Shown here piece by piece: positions 45,712 through 56,901 of a stretch of 64,000 nucleotides of DNA. The stretch covers positions 124,001-188,000 of the forward strand of contig JADDOH010001561.1 of assembly GCA_016648135.1 (NCBI GenBank), given 5' to 3'. Origin of the DNA: Agrypnia vestita (Eukaryota; Arthropoda; Insecta; Trichoptera; Phryganeidae). The notes beneath the pieces were generated by a model. That model made no database searches, had not been told where the DNA came from, and saw only the letters and a program-made list of their open reading frames with translations. Made by a program: the position numbers and the translations under genes. Positions within the stretch are counted from its first letter, which is position 1. Each line of letters opens with the position of its first letter.

Positions 45712-45767
45712 ATATATAGCGATAAAGTGGTTTAATACATAGTATTTAATTTATTCTTAAATGTCTT

Positions 45768-46695
45768 ATAATGTCAAGCCACAAAGTGTTTTCTTGCTTT
45801 GAAAAATTAAGAAATTTTCGTTTAAAAAAATTCAATAATTATAGTAGAATTTTGGATTATTCGAAATTTTAATGTTTTTTTTCAAATTGGAATCAATACA
45901 AATTAGTTATGTCCCCAACGCGTACAGTAGATACGAAACCTGATTCAATGAGAAAGGGAGTATAACAAAAACTTGGTTTTTATAGGTTAGTTTTTTAGTG
46001 GTTATTTTAGTGGTCATTCGCATACCCGTGACAATGTATAGAATTAAAACGCTAAATTAAATTTTAAATCATTTTTGCTCCACTGTAAAATGAAATGAAT
46101 TGCCAATTTCAAGTACCTACTTCAAAACAGCGGACAAAAAATAATATTTCCGAAGAAAAGGTTTTTTTTTAATTGTAAATACAAAACGGAGGCAGTTTCA
46201 CCAAAACCTTGGGGTGTCAAAAATGAAACACCGGGTGACACGAAAATACCGGGATCAAATAAATATGAAATACAAACCTTCCTCAAGGAAGCCCAAATCC
46301 GACGCAAAGTATTTTTTTAATTAAATGGCCCCGAATAAATGCGTCCCATCTTCGCTCGTTCCTCTTATTTTTCATTCTTATACAACGGAAATATTATATT
46401 ATTGTTGACAAATTGACGAAGGAGCTCGCCCGCCCACCAAATTCGCGGAAGAAATTCTCCGAAAATCCGACGGGAAATAATAATAATTGAGTTGTTTTGA
46501 CATTTTTTGTTTTATAGACAGACATAAAACATTATAAGAAGTCAAATATCAGAAGAGAAAATAATTTTTTATAATGTAGGTATTCGATTTCATTAATTTA
46601 TTCATTTGTTTGTAGTGTAGTCCTGGAACATTTGTCCGTATTGTCCGGTATGATAAATAAATATTTAATTTAGTCTTCAAGCGTTACTAACTGTT
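45768..46695. other. Intron-like spacer
   Basis: No exon recognised. Low-complexity AT sequence. Confidence 0.35.
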
Positions 46696-47412
46696 TCAGT
46701 GGTTGGCTTCCACTACAATTGTGTGGGAACGACATAGATTGTAGATTCTGTCGCCTATCGTTAATGTGGTGACAGTGTTTTGGAAGAAGGTGTTTTAAAT
46801 TATATAAGAGCGAACCAAATTAAATAATAAATCAAATCATAAAGCGAATTATTATGCTTAAAACTTGTATATGTAATCTACAGCTTTCGAGAGACGTCTA
46901 CAAAGTTCCAGGAACTTCTGGAAATTACGAGAACTTGCGAGAAAACACGGGTATAAATAAACGGATCCAGGCCGTAGAGGGCTATTGTTATTTTGACGTT
47001 TCCAAAGACGCGGCTCTAGTGGCGAATCACGAAGCGAAAACAGTGTTACCATCAGGCGTGTGAATTAAGTGACAATTATTTATGTGAAGTACTTACCCGT
47101 GTGCGATATTTGAGCGAATATTCTGGAAAAAGTAAAAAAAGGAAATAAACCGAAGCGAATAGAAACCGAACCGAACCGAAACGTGCTAAAATTGGACGGA
47201 TTGTTGTTCTAGTGATTAGTGAATAAAGTGTTAAATCGATTATAAAGTGTCTATTTACGAGTGATAAATTTTCAAAACAGTTTAATTTATATAGTGTTTT
47301 TTTTTTGTTTAAAGAGTTTAAAGAGACTTTGTACCTTTGTTTAATTAATTAATCGGTAATTAATAAATCCATTATTAAATTCCAGCGTTTTTCATTAATT
47401 CATCCTGCAACC
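46696..47412 (+). other. LTR-like or promoter-like segment
   Basis: Contains TTCTGGAA and TTCCAGGAA (heat-shock-element-like), then GGGTATAAATAAACGG (TATA box), then several AATAAA-like signals, the layout of an insect LTR. The ends and a target duplication could not be fixed, and no primer-binding site follows because hAT sequence begins at about 47413. Tentative solo LTR. Confidence 0.3.
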
Positions 47413-48291
47413 ACGACGAAACGAGACCGTCCACGTCCGTCCATCGACGAGACGATCAACTAGTTGAATTCGTCAACTAGTTGACGCGTCAACCTCGTTA
47501 CACGTACGTTTCGGATCTAAACATCGGGACGATGGTCAACTGTCTACGGTTCGACGCGACGCTGCTCGACGGCTCAACCGTTGGCTATTTTTATTACGTT
47601 AATTTTTAAAATTTAAAGAAGTTCGAAGGAATATAGTTTCGGGGAAAGTAAAACCGCTACTTGTGCTTATATGTAAAAATAAATATTTTATTATTAATTT
47701 GTTTACGCACATTATAGGCTTTTACATATTGTTTTATATACTTCTTTCTGTATATAATAAAGAAAGAAGTAGGTATACACAACAATATCAGGTGTAAGCT
47801 GTAAAATATTAGTTCAATAAATAATAAAATAATTAAACAGAATTGTTTTATTTTATACAGCGCAAAATTGGAAATTCACCGAAACGTCGCACGTGTACAT
47901 CGCACAAATCAAGTAAAAAATAATAGATAATAGCTTATTAAGCCTATCTCACCCTACGCATGCATTCAAATTTCAAGTCTCTGTCATAGTTCGTGTACAC
48001 AGATCTGCACTCTATGGTGGTGTACTTTAGAGTTGAAATGAAATTACCCGTCGAGCCGTCTATGACGTCTATGGCGTCCACAAGTCGACAGTGAGAGATG
48101 AGAGAGAAATAAACGGAGACGTTTTGTCTTGCTCTCACTCGTTGCTTTGCACTACGTTGAATCTCGAATCGTCCACCGTCCACGGCGTCCGCCGTTCGCC
48201 GTCTACGAATTCAACTAGTCCATGCGATAAACGTAAACCGTCGATGCAACGTCAACGGTTGATTTCAACTAGTTCGTCCATTCAACGCCCA
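47413..48291. mobile_element. hAT-like non-autonomous element, older end-truncated copy
   Basis: Matches 49925-51496 at both ends and internally (GACGAAACGAGACCGTCCAC at the left, GTCCATTCAACGCCCATC at the right). It lacks the terminal TAGGGATGGG and about 690 bp found only in the longer copy (about 50320-51010). Confidence 0.7.
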
Positions 48292-49332
48292 TCAATAGAA
48301 GAATGGTCAAATTTGGAACTAACGACGCCGTATTGGATTATCTACAGCTGACAGACGTTTGACAGACTTTGTTTACAGAGGGGTTCACGACTGTTTCGAT
48401 AGTTTTTTAAGAAAATTTTAGACTGTCACCTTGCCAAAAACCATTAAAAGCGGTGTTCGGGAAATAATTTTGAAAATTCACACGTTTTTTGAAGAGGAAC
48501 AACGTCTAAAAGCCCCAATTATACCGTTTGATTTTGTTCATAGATGTATTGTCGCCGCTTCAGATTAGTGCTGCCATGCAGTTATAATGATTTTCCCATA
48601 CTAAGTTTTTTATTTTACTATTATACAATGTCTTCAGGTATTTCTGAATCGGCAATTTACAAAATAGTTAAAGAAGGTAAAGCGGCCGTGAAAATGGGCA
48701 TTAAAATATCTACACCCGGAAAAAAAAGAAAAAGGATAAGTGGAAAAATTGATATTGATGACTTTGATTGGGAGTCATCAGGCGAAAGGTACACGATTTT
48801 TATTCTTTTAAGAAAGAGTTACCTACATTAAGTAAACTGCAAAAGTTATTGAAAGAAAACATAAATTTTCAAGGATATCGTGAGATATTGCGTAGGCATA
48901 AAGGTACACGATTTTTATACTTTTAAGAAAGAGTTACCTACATTAAGTAAACTGCAAAAGGTATTGAAAGAAAACATAAATTTTCAAGGATATCGTGAAA
49001 TATTGCGTGAATTACTGCATAAGCTAGGTTTTCGTTTTCGGAAGACTAAAAGTAACCGTAAGGTGCTTATAGAACGCAATGATATAATTAATATGTGCCA
49101 TGAGAGCAAAATTCTTGTATGAATTAAGGAAGAATGAAACTTCTTTGAATCGGCGGCCAGCCATATATCTAGATGAAACATATATACATACCTCACACAC
49201 AGCAGACAAATGTTGGCAAAGTGAAGATGTCGAAGGTGTATTCAAACCAGTATCTAAAGGTCAGTGCTTCATAATTGTCAATATAAACATCTTTTTTTCA
49301 AAAAATAAACTTTTTTATTTATGCACATTAAA

Positions 49333-49480
49333 GACTGGTTGCATCAACTTACTTTATAGCAATAGTTCATTTAAAGCATAGATTTTTACGAGAGCGAGTT
49401 GTTTGATCGGCGGAAAACGCAAAATATTTATGCTTTGAACGAAAGATACTATAAACCAAGTTGATACAACGGCCCTAAAC
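49333..49480. mobile_element. MITE fragment (GGTTG...CAACGGCCC family)
   Basis: Ends GGTTGCATCAACTTACTTTA and AAGTTGATACAACGGCCC are roughly inverted, with AAGCATAGATTTTTACG inside, as in 21974-22118. It lies at the end of the transposase relic. Confidence 0.5.
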
Positions 49481-49889
49481 CGATTGATATCCTTAGGTGT
49501 TACTGAGTTAAACATGGAGGTCAGATCATTAGGTATGAGAAACCAAATAAAACCGGCGCCACACTGCGCGGATCTTCCGCTGCGGAATATCGCTACATTT
49601 CTTTCCATACAATATGCGCTTATTAAACACACTACGCGGATGATCGGTCGATTTATTTGCTTTGCCGATTTGACGCAACGGAAAAGATGCGGCGGAATAT
49701 CTGCGTAATGTGGCGTGTATATTTTGATAAATTTATTTGTACATTAGTTTACATTTTTTGTTTTTTATCGTGTCGCATACTGCTTAATAAATTGTTTAAG
49801 AAAAAACGAATTTGCAAAAAATTCCCTAAAAATTAGATAATTTTTAGACTATGGGCAGCACCACAACGATTGGGACGCCCTATTATTAT

Positions 49890-51502
49890 TAGGGATGGGT
49901 CGTCGACGTATTTACCGTCGACGAAACGAGACCGTCCACGTCCATCCATCGACGAGACGATCAACTAGTTGAATTCGTCAACTAGTTGACGCGTCAACTT
50001 CGTTACGCGGACGTCGCGGACGTTCTATCTAAACATCGGGACGATGGTCAACTGTCTACGGTTCAACGCGACGCTTCTCGACGACTCAATCGTTGGCTAT
50101 TTTTATGACGTTAATTTTTAAAATTTAAAGAAGTTCGAAGGAATATAGTTTCGGGGAAAGTAAAACCGCTACTTGTGCTTATTTGTAAAAAGAAATATTT
50201 TATTATTTATTTGTTTACGCACATTACAGGCTTTTACATATTGTTTTATATACTTCTTTCTATATTTAACAAAGAAAGAAGTAGGTATACACAGCAATAT
50301 CAGGTGTTAGCAGTAAAATATAAATATAAACTACATATATAAGCAGTGAAAGTATTGGGTATAAGAATTAAAATGTGAATAAATAAAATGGAAGGAAACA
50401 ATGATTTTGCGTAATAAAGGCACCAGTTATGAGGTGCGAGAAAAAATACTTTACATTTATTTATTATCTATAAATTTATAAATAAATACATCATTTAAAA
50501 ATACTTTACATTTGAGATGTTATATAGAAATTTATTGAAGAATACATCTTTCAAAGTCAGGCTTTCACTTTGTGGTGACATTATTAATAAATAAATATAT
50601 CTGTATTATTTGTCAACTTTAGTTTAAGGCTCAATCTGAGAAAAGGAACATTGTTCCCGAAACACGTAAAAAAACCAATAAAAAGTAGTGTAAACAAAAT
50701 TATAATAGATTTATTTTTTATCTATAAAGTTGAAAATAGGGAATTTTTAATAAAAATTAATTAAACCTAAATTCAAGATTATATTACATATATAATAATT
50801 AATGTTGGACTCCTGAATAAGGACCATAGTTAGGTATAGAAAATTTTATTCCCTACAAGTTATATCATTTATATGCTAAAGTTGAAAAGTAAGGAAATAA
50901 CACAATAATTAAATTTTAGCATCCCTTTGCAGGTAGATAGATATAAGAAGTCGAGATCGATCGAATGAAATATTGATTTTTAGAAAAATATCTAGCCGGC
51001 CTGTTAATTAATAATAGTTCAATAAAAAATAAAATAATTAAACAGAATTGTTTTATTTTATACAGCGTAAAATTGGGAATTCACCGAATCGTCGCACGTG
51101 ACATCACAAAAAATCAAGTAAAAAAATAACAGATAATAGCTTATTAAGCCTATCTCGCCCTACGCATGTATTCAAATTTCAAATCTCTAGTCATAGTTCG
51201 TGTACACAGATCTGCATTCTATGGTAGTGTACTTTAGAGTTGAAATGAAATTACCCGTCGAGCGGTCTATGGCATCTAAAAGTCGACAGCGAGAGATGAG
51301 AGAGAAATAAACGGAGACGTTTTGTCTTGCTCTCGCTCGTTGCTTTGCATTGCGTTAATCTCGAATCGTCCACCGACCACGGCGTCCGCTGTCCACCGTC
51401 TACGAATTCAACTAGTCCATGCGATAAACGTAAACGGTCGACGCGTCGATGCAACGTCAACGGTTGATTTCAACTAGTCCGTCCATTTAACGCCCATCCC
51501 TA
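49890..51502. mobile_element. hAT-like non-autonomous element, 1613 bp
   Basis: TIR TAGGGATGGG / CCCATCCCTA with a perfect 8-bp TSD, ATTATTAT (49882-49889 and 51503-51510). Subterminal regions are dense in CAACTAGTTGA and ACGCGTC palindromes, possible transposase-binding sites. No transposase. About 690 bp in the middle is absent from the 47.4-kb copy and contains a decayed hammerhead-like end (CTGAG, GGAAC/GTTCC, GAAACACGTA near 50636-50670). Confidence 0.85.
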
Positions 51503-51800
51503 ATTATTATGTTATCTATGGACGCCCTCCTTTATTCTCCAGATAAGTTGGACGGACTATATTCGCTTCACTTCGACACTTCGGCCTACTTTGCTAGTAG
51601 TGTAGAGGCGGCTTTTGATATAGACCAAAAATTTGCAACTTTGCATAGAAAACACAGAATAAAGACATATAAGAAAAGAGAATAGTACTTTGTTGACATT
51701 TCAGGAATTCGGATTCAGAACTAGTGATGGTCTACTGAGTCTACTCCATACTAAAGTACTACAATGAAGTACTACATTTACTTTACTTCACACGTTTTTA

Positions 51801-52583
51801 GGCTCGGTTGCGCCAGCAGAAGTAAATTTGGTTCGAGTAACATTGACCCGAGTAACTTTTTTTACTCTCGGATCTGAGTAAACTCGATTTCGGGTTGCAC
51901 AAACGCCTTTTTTACCGCTGTCAAACCAATCATAAGGCTAATAGGGTGCCAAGCGGAATAAACCTCAAATACCGCATTTGTTTATGGAATTTGATTTATT
52001 TCAGTTTTTCACCACTGGCAATACGTACTTTTGCGGTTCGTTCAAAACCAGTTCAAACAAACCACTTTATTCTATAAAACAAACCAAACAAACGTCAAAC
52101 CATCGCTAAAATAACGCGAAATTAAAAGATTCATTTTAATATTTACAAATTTCAATACGAAAATGACAGCGACAAAATTCAAATGACAAGTACCTATATG
52201 GATAAATGTCACATTTTCAAATCAGCTGTGAGAGGACGGCCATTTTTTTTACCAACGTTTTTACCTTTACCCATCTATCTTGGAGAGTAAAAAAAAGTTA
52301 CTCAGATGTATGTACTTCGGTGAGTTAAATATTTTTACCATAGATGGCGCAACCCGTTTTAGTAAAAAACGTTACTCAAGTAACTTTTTTACTAAAACTT
52401 TACCTTTACTTTGGATGGCGCAACCGGGCCTAAAATAAAGTTACTCATGTATGTACTTCGGCGAGTAAAATAATTTTTACCATCGCTGGCGCAACCCGTT
52501 TTTAGTAAAAAAAGTAACTTGAGTAACTTTAAAGTCACTCGAGTAACTTTTTTTACCTTTACTTCTGCTGGCGCAACCGAGCC
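51801..52583. mobile_element. PIF/Harbinger-like MITE, complete, 783 bp
   Basis: Inverted ends GGCTCGGTTGCGCCAGCAGA and TCTGCTGGCGCAACCGAGCC, with 3-bp TSD TTA (51798-51800 and 52584-52586), typical of PIF/Harbinger. The interior is rich in GAGTAACTTTTTTAC repeats, and a second inner terminus (GATGGCGCAACCGGGCC) occurs near 52416. The left half is like 24702-25060 and the right half like 56868-57322. Confidence 0.8.
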
Positions 52584-52586
52584 TTA

Positions 52587-53239
52587 ATCAAGCATTTAAA
52601 TACTTTTATTAGTAGTAATAGTTAAACGAAAAGCATAGAAATTGCGTTCTTTTACAAATAACTCGTTTTTGGTAAGATTTATGCTTTTTTTCTTAACTTT
52701 TACTTCTCAACAAACATCCGGCCGTAACGCCGTAACTATCGAACGCGCGGTCCGATCAGCGCCGAGCGTTTGTCATCCGATTTGAATTTCTAAAAATATC
52801 ACAGATAGCTCTCTTCTTCTTCTTTCAAATACACACCACACACGCGGGCATGCAATCTATTATAAATATCATAATATAATATATTAAAAAATGTATTTAT
52901 AACTGAATTTTTGATATTAAGTGTATGAAAAAAGTGCAAACCATTGATAAAAAATGCAAGTGAGTAATAATGAATAATTATTCGAAAAAATATTTCCGTA
53001 TTTAGCATTTTTGAAATTTGAGGTTAATTTCTGTCGCTGCTCTATTCATATGTTAATGTCAAATGTTATACACATCATATGCGACTACTGCAAGACTCAC
53101 TCGTTTTTCTTTTCTTTTCTACATAAATAAATAAATAAATACTTATTCTTTAGAAACCAACATGTAAAAGTGCCGTCATTTTTAACGGGTTACAGCTAGT
53201 TGAATATAATAATTATTAAAAGAAAACCAAATCACTTTG
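52587..53239. other. Spacer
   Basis: No gene. 52620-52730 resembles the edges of the GGCCGG-type MITEs but is too degraded to delimit. Confidence 0.35.
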
Positions 53240-53305
53240 TTTTCACCACTTTATTAGATTATATAATCTACATGTTTCAAGAACAATGTCCTATTCTTCA
53301 GGATT
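53240..53305 (-). mobile_element. Penelope terminus with hammerhead ribozyme
   Basis: Hammerhead at 53265-53305 on the minus strand: AATC, CTGAAGA, stem II AGGAC/GTTCT (one G-U), GAAAC, AT loop, GTA, GATT pairing with AATC. The adjoining TTTTCACCACTTTATTAGATT is shared with the palindrome at 22989-23080. Confidence 0.7.
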
Positions 53306-53783
53306 TTTTGTGTACTAAAATTGAAAAAGATAAATTAAATATGTGTATTACGGCGTAGGGGAGGGTGAGGGGAAAAAATATTCTTCGAATAATTATTATA
53401 ATTATTATTTCTAAAAAATATTGTATATAGTTTTCATCGAACTGATATTTATTGTTTTATTTTTTGACATAATCAAAGTTTTCGAACTAAATTATCTGAA
53501 AAATAAAACTCATTCGGGTTTTCATAATTAATAACAGAAAGTTTCCTTCGAAAGTTTTCCCGAGTTTTTCATAAAAATATTATTAGATTTGGTTATAACA
53601 CGTCGCAACTGATCAAGAAAGTCTGAGGACAACGCAAACTTATTTTAGATATAAAAAATTATCTGAAAAACGATTGATGCTAGTGTAAATAATACTAATA
53701 TAACGATATGTACAAGAAAAAATGTGTACCGAATAATCAATAAAATAATTCTTTCAAATAAATTATTACTTATTTTTTTCAAA

Positions 53784-55276
53784 ATGCAAGTCTCTAGATT
53801 GTCAAAGTCTTGGAATGTTCTTTCATGGAATAATTTAAAAATCCTTGGTAACAGATTTTTATACTCTACAACAAACCTTGATGACCATAAATCTGTTAGT
53901 CAAGTGAAAATTGTGGGAGATAATTTAAGAATCCAAATGCAAAGCTCTTCCTTTGATTATCCATTGGTTTGGTTGAGAGATAATTGCCAATGTGAGGAAT
54001 GTTTGCATCCAAATTCTAGAAGTAGAATTATTCACTGGAAATCTTTTGACATTGATGCTAAACCTGAATCAGTTGTGACTCATGAAAATAACAAAAGTGT
54101 TTCGATAAAATGGAATGATAATCATTTGTCCACATACCTTATAGATCTATACCTATAAAACTCAATGTCTGTCTGTTCTCTATACAAATCCACACCGTTT
54201 GTCTGATTCCATTCAAATTTCGCATACTTATGCTTTGGGACCCGGCGGGTAACATTGGCAATATTCTCCCCCTATTCTCATACCCCTTCCCCTCCCACTG
54301 ACATATTTTCGATGCAAATCTGTACCGTTTGACCGATCGGACTCAAAATTTGGGAACTTATTCTTTAGGACTCAGCGGGTAACATAGGCGATATTTCTCC
54401 CCTATTCTCATACCCCTTCCCCTCCCCCTGACATATATTCTATGCTAATCTGTACTGTTTGACAGATCGGACTCAAAATTTGGAAACTTATTCTTTAGGA
54501 CTCGGCGGGTAACATAGGAAATATTTCCTCCCTCCCCTTTTATCTTTTCTCCTCCCCCTGATATATTTTCGATGTAAATCTATACCGTTCGAATCAAACC
54601 TTTGTTTCCCCCCACAAATTTATTTTCAACTTAATCCTTAACCCGTGCAACGCCAGGTACGAACAGCTAGTTGGTTATACAATCGAAACTTTACCACAGA
54701 AAATAGAGATTATTTCTTAACCAACACATACAAGCCAAAAAGAATTACTTGGAACAAGGATACATTTGAATCAATCTTCAAAAATTTGGTTTTATGGACA
54801 TTATTAATGAAAATTGTCATTTGAGAGACTGGCTCAAGGCATTGAGCATTTACGGTGTTGCATTAATTGTAAATGTACCATCTGCTAATGATTCTTGCAG
54901 AAAAATTGCAAACAGGGTGGAATTTATAAATAAAACGCATTACGGTAAAGAATTCATTGTAAGAGCCAAGTCTGGCACAACTAATGTTGCATATTTATCA
55001 AATAATTTACAGATGCACACAGATCTATCCTACTATGAATATAAGCTTGGTGTAATCTTCTTCATTGTTTTTTAGGTAAAGGCGGTGAAAAGGTGTTGTC
55101 AGACGGTTTGTACGCAGCTCAGTGCTTGAGGACTCACGATAAGGAATGTTATAGATTTTTATCACAAATTTTAGTTGACTGGGAAGATTATGGTCAAGAA
55201 GAGAAGAATAAATTCCGTAGTATATTTAGACCTCCGATTATATGTGAAGATTTGGATGGTGAAATCGTGAGAATAA
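53784..55276 (+). pseudogene. BBOX1: Gamma-butyrobetaine dioxygenase, copy B (broken)
   Basis: Same start (MQVSRLSKSWNVLSW) and upstream sequence as copy A. Lesions: a 525-bp Helitron at 54146-54670 after codon 120; a one-base deletion in the A run near 54780; a deletion of about 11 bases around 55070, before GKGGE; and loss of the 3' quarter. BBOX homology stops at 55276 in GEIVRI, where a dispersed repeat begins. The zinc cysteines and the HTD iron motif survive, but the distal His and the 2-oxoglutarate Arg are gone. Sequence between lesions is still very close to copies A and C, so the damage is recent. Confidence 0.9.
54146..54670 (+). mobile_element. Non-autonomous Helitron inside BBOX copy B
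   Basis: Begins TCTATACCTATAAAACTC and ends ACAGCTAG, inserted exactly between A (54145) and T (54671) of ATAGA/TTGG. Copies A and C supply the empty site. No target duplication. The body is about 3.5 tandem repeats of roughly 128 bp (AATCTGTACCGTTTG ... CCCCTTCCCCTCCC). Confidence 0.92.
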
Positions 55277-55284
55277 CAAATTAA

Positions 55285-55690
55285 TTCATAAAAAAAGCAT
55301 TACAGCCCCCCTGGGGTCTAAATTATGTTATTTTACAAAACCAGACCTAGCAGATGGTAATAACACAATCGTTTGGACAGGCCGGGTCCTACAACGACCA
55401 AATAAATTAAAATATAATTTGCCACTAAGGGCTCAAATTTTCATAAATTCATAAAAAATCGTAAACAGTATTTTTACAAGTTTTGCTATGACAGTGATAA
55501 AGTGCGCATGCAAGCGCTCATTTTGACCGTAATTCCAAGTATGTCAGATTTATAGTTACTGAATTATAGGCATTTAAAAGGCGCGCCTATACATAAACAT
55601 ATATTCTCCAGATAGGCATTCATATATGGAATGCAATGGCACTAAATTAGTAGGTTTGCGTCCCCAGTAGCTGCTCTCACTGATGAATCA
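55285..55690. repeat. Dispersed repeat, copy 2
   Basis: Matches 33520-33965. It begins within about 10 bp of the point where BBOX copy B is cut off, so it may mark the insertion or deletion that truncated the gene. Confidence 0.7.
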
Positions 55691-55724
55691 CCCCTATTAT
55701 ACTAAATAAAATAAATCATACAAT

Positions 55725-55870
55725 TGCTTCTCAAAAGGAGAAGGTATGGATTGAGTTAACAAATAGATTTAATGCTGCGGGTTCGACATTTAGGTCAGTC
55801 AATAAACTGAAATTAAAATTCAGTAATATGAAAAAGGCGGCAAAAAAGGTCAGTATTTTCAAAATAAATG
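55725..55870 (+). pseudogene. Myb/zeste-like DNA-binding fragment (Harbinger accessory protein?)
   Basis: The plus strand reads EKVWIELTNRFNAAGSTFRS, then VNKLKLKFSNMKKAAKK. This is the pattern of MADF/zeste-type trihelix domains that PIF/Harbinger elements encode as a second protein. It is short and truncated. It lies next to a minus-strand Harbinger transposase relic. Confidence 0.5.
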
Positions 55871-56439
55871 AATTGGTTCATTTTATTATACATTTGACAT
55901 ACTTCTTCGATTTTAAAATTAATATTGTACCGCTCTAGGAGACTTCTAATGGAAAAAGTGGCCGACAAGCAACTGTGGTAGTCCGCCTCCTGCAAGACCA
56001 TTCAAGACCTTCGGACACAACTTAATGGCTTGCCATGCATAATAATAAAATAAAAAGAGTTTACAGCGATAATATTATTTTATTGTACTTAGAATGACAT
56101 GAATCTTTGTTACATTGTAGTGGGGAATATTTGTCGTACCAATCTGAAAATAATTAATTATTTAAATATAAATTATTTGGCATAATACTTCTAATTAAAT
56201 ATTTAATTAAGAAACACTAATTTTTACCATTAATATATGATTTTTAAGTGAGTACATTAGTCTCATACACTTCTTCATTATCTAATCTGTAATTAATAAA
56301 TATAAAATTAAAAAGATGTATTATTTTAATAAAGTAGTAAGTATAAAAAAATATTTTTAGCTCAAAAAATATCTTTTAATTATGATAATACTATTCTCAT
56401 TTGCTTGTTTGTACCTACTTCATCAGTTGTCAATATCTC

Positions 56440-56901
56440 CTCATTACCCTTGAACTGATTGTCGTTCTTTATAATACAAATTAATATTATGTAGAGTTGC
56501 TGTGGCTTCTGTAGTAGACTGCACGTAGCCATTGCGGATCCTCAACTTGATAGCTACAGCTGGGAAACACCGTTTCCATACACCAAATGTCCTTTCGACA
56601 ACATTCCTAAATGTACTTTAGACAAAATTTCTTGTCATTATATGGCTCTCATTGTGCAGCTTCTGAGCTACCGTACATTTATGCAGACCACTCAAATCTC
56701 CTGTGCATTGTTGTATTAGGTACGCCAGTTGCATAAAATCTTTGACATTCGAAACCTGGCAAAAAATTCGGCGTCATCCCACTGAAAATGATCAATTCGC
56801 TGACGATAAATCATCGGTCTGCGTGATAATACGTATTCACTCTCGAGATTATCATCGGACGAACTCTCATCGCTATAATAACGCGAAATTAAAAGATTCA
56901 T
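56440..56901 (-). pseudogene. PIF/Harbinger transposase relic (internally deleted)
   Basis: Minus strand order: FQWDDAEFFARFRMSKI (N-terminal motif), frameshift, CTGDLSGLHKCTVAQKL (helix-turn-helix-like), then a jump to RNVVERTFGVWKRCFPAVAI and TATLHNI (C-terminal motif). The catalytic middle is deleted. It may pair with the Myb-like fragment at 55725 as one element. Confidence 0.65.

Larger units (their letters stand above)
45549..45767. mobile_element. Palindrome with two head-to-head hammerhead ribozymes
   Basis: Arms of about 100 bp: AAGACATTTAAGAATAAATT at the left and its complement at the right. Between them each arm carries a complete hammerhead. It is probably the inverted terminal repeat of a Penelope-like element that lost its coding body. 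Confidence 0.8.
43186..49290 (+). pseudogene. IS630/Tc1-type transposase relic split by a 5.3-kb intron
   Basis: Exon 1 (about 43186-43330) reads RDGARTIANEVLKFCEAEKA, then ILPFDRLTDRAAAVTG, and ends at a G|GTTTGT donor. Exon 2 starts at 48638 (CTTCAG|GT) and continues in phase: ISESAIYKIVKEGKAA, KKRKRISGKIDIDDFD. After a 115-bp internal duplication (48786-48900 and 48901-49015) come FQGYREILRELLHKLGFRF and NRKVLIERNDI, a frameshift, then RRPAIYLDETYIHTSHTADK with CWQSEDVEGV and VSKGQ. The YLDET block is the conserved first DDE-type motif of this superfamily. The intron holds a Helitron, a TTAA element, a hammerhead palindrome and a hAT copy. Not functional. Confidence 0.7.
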
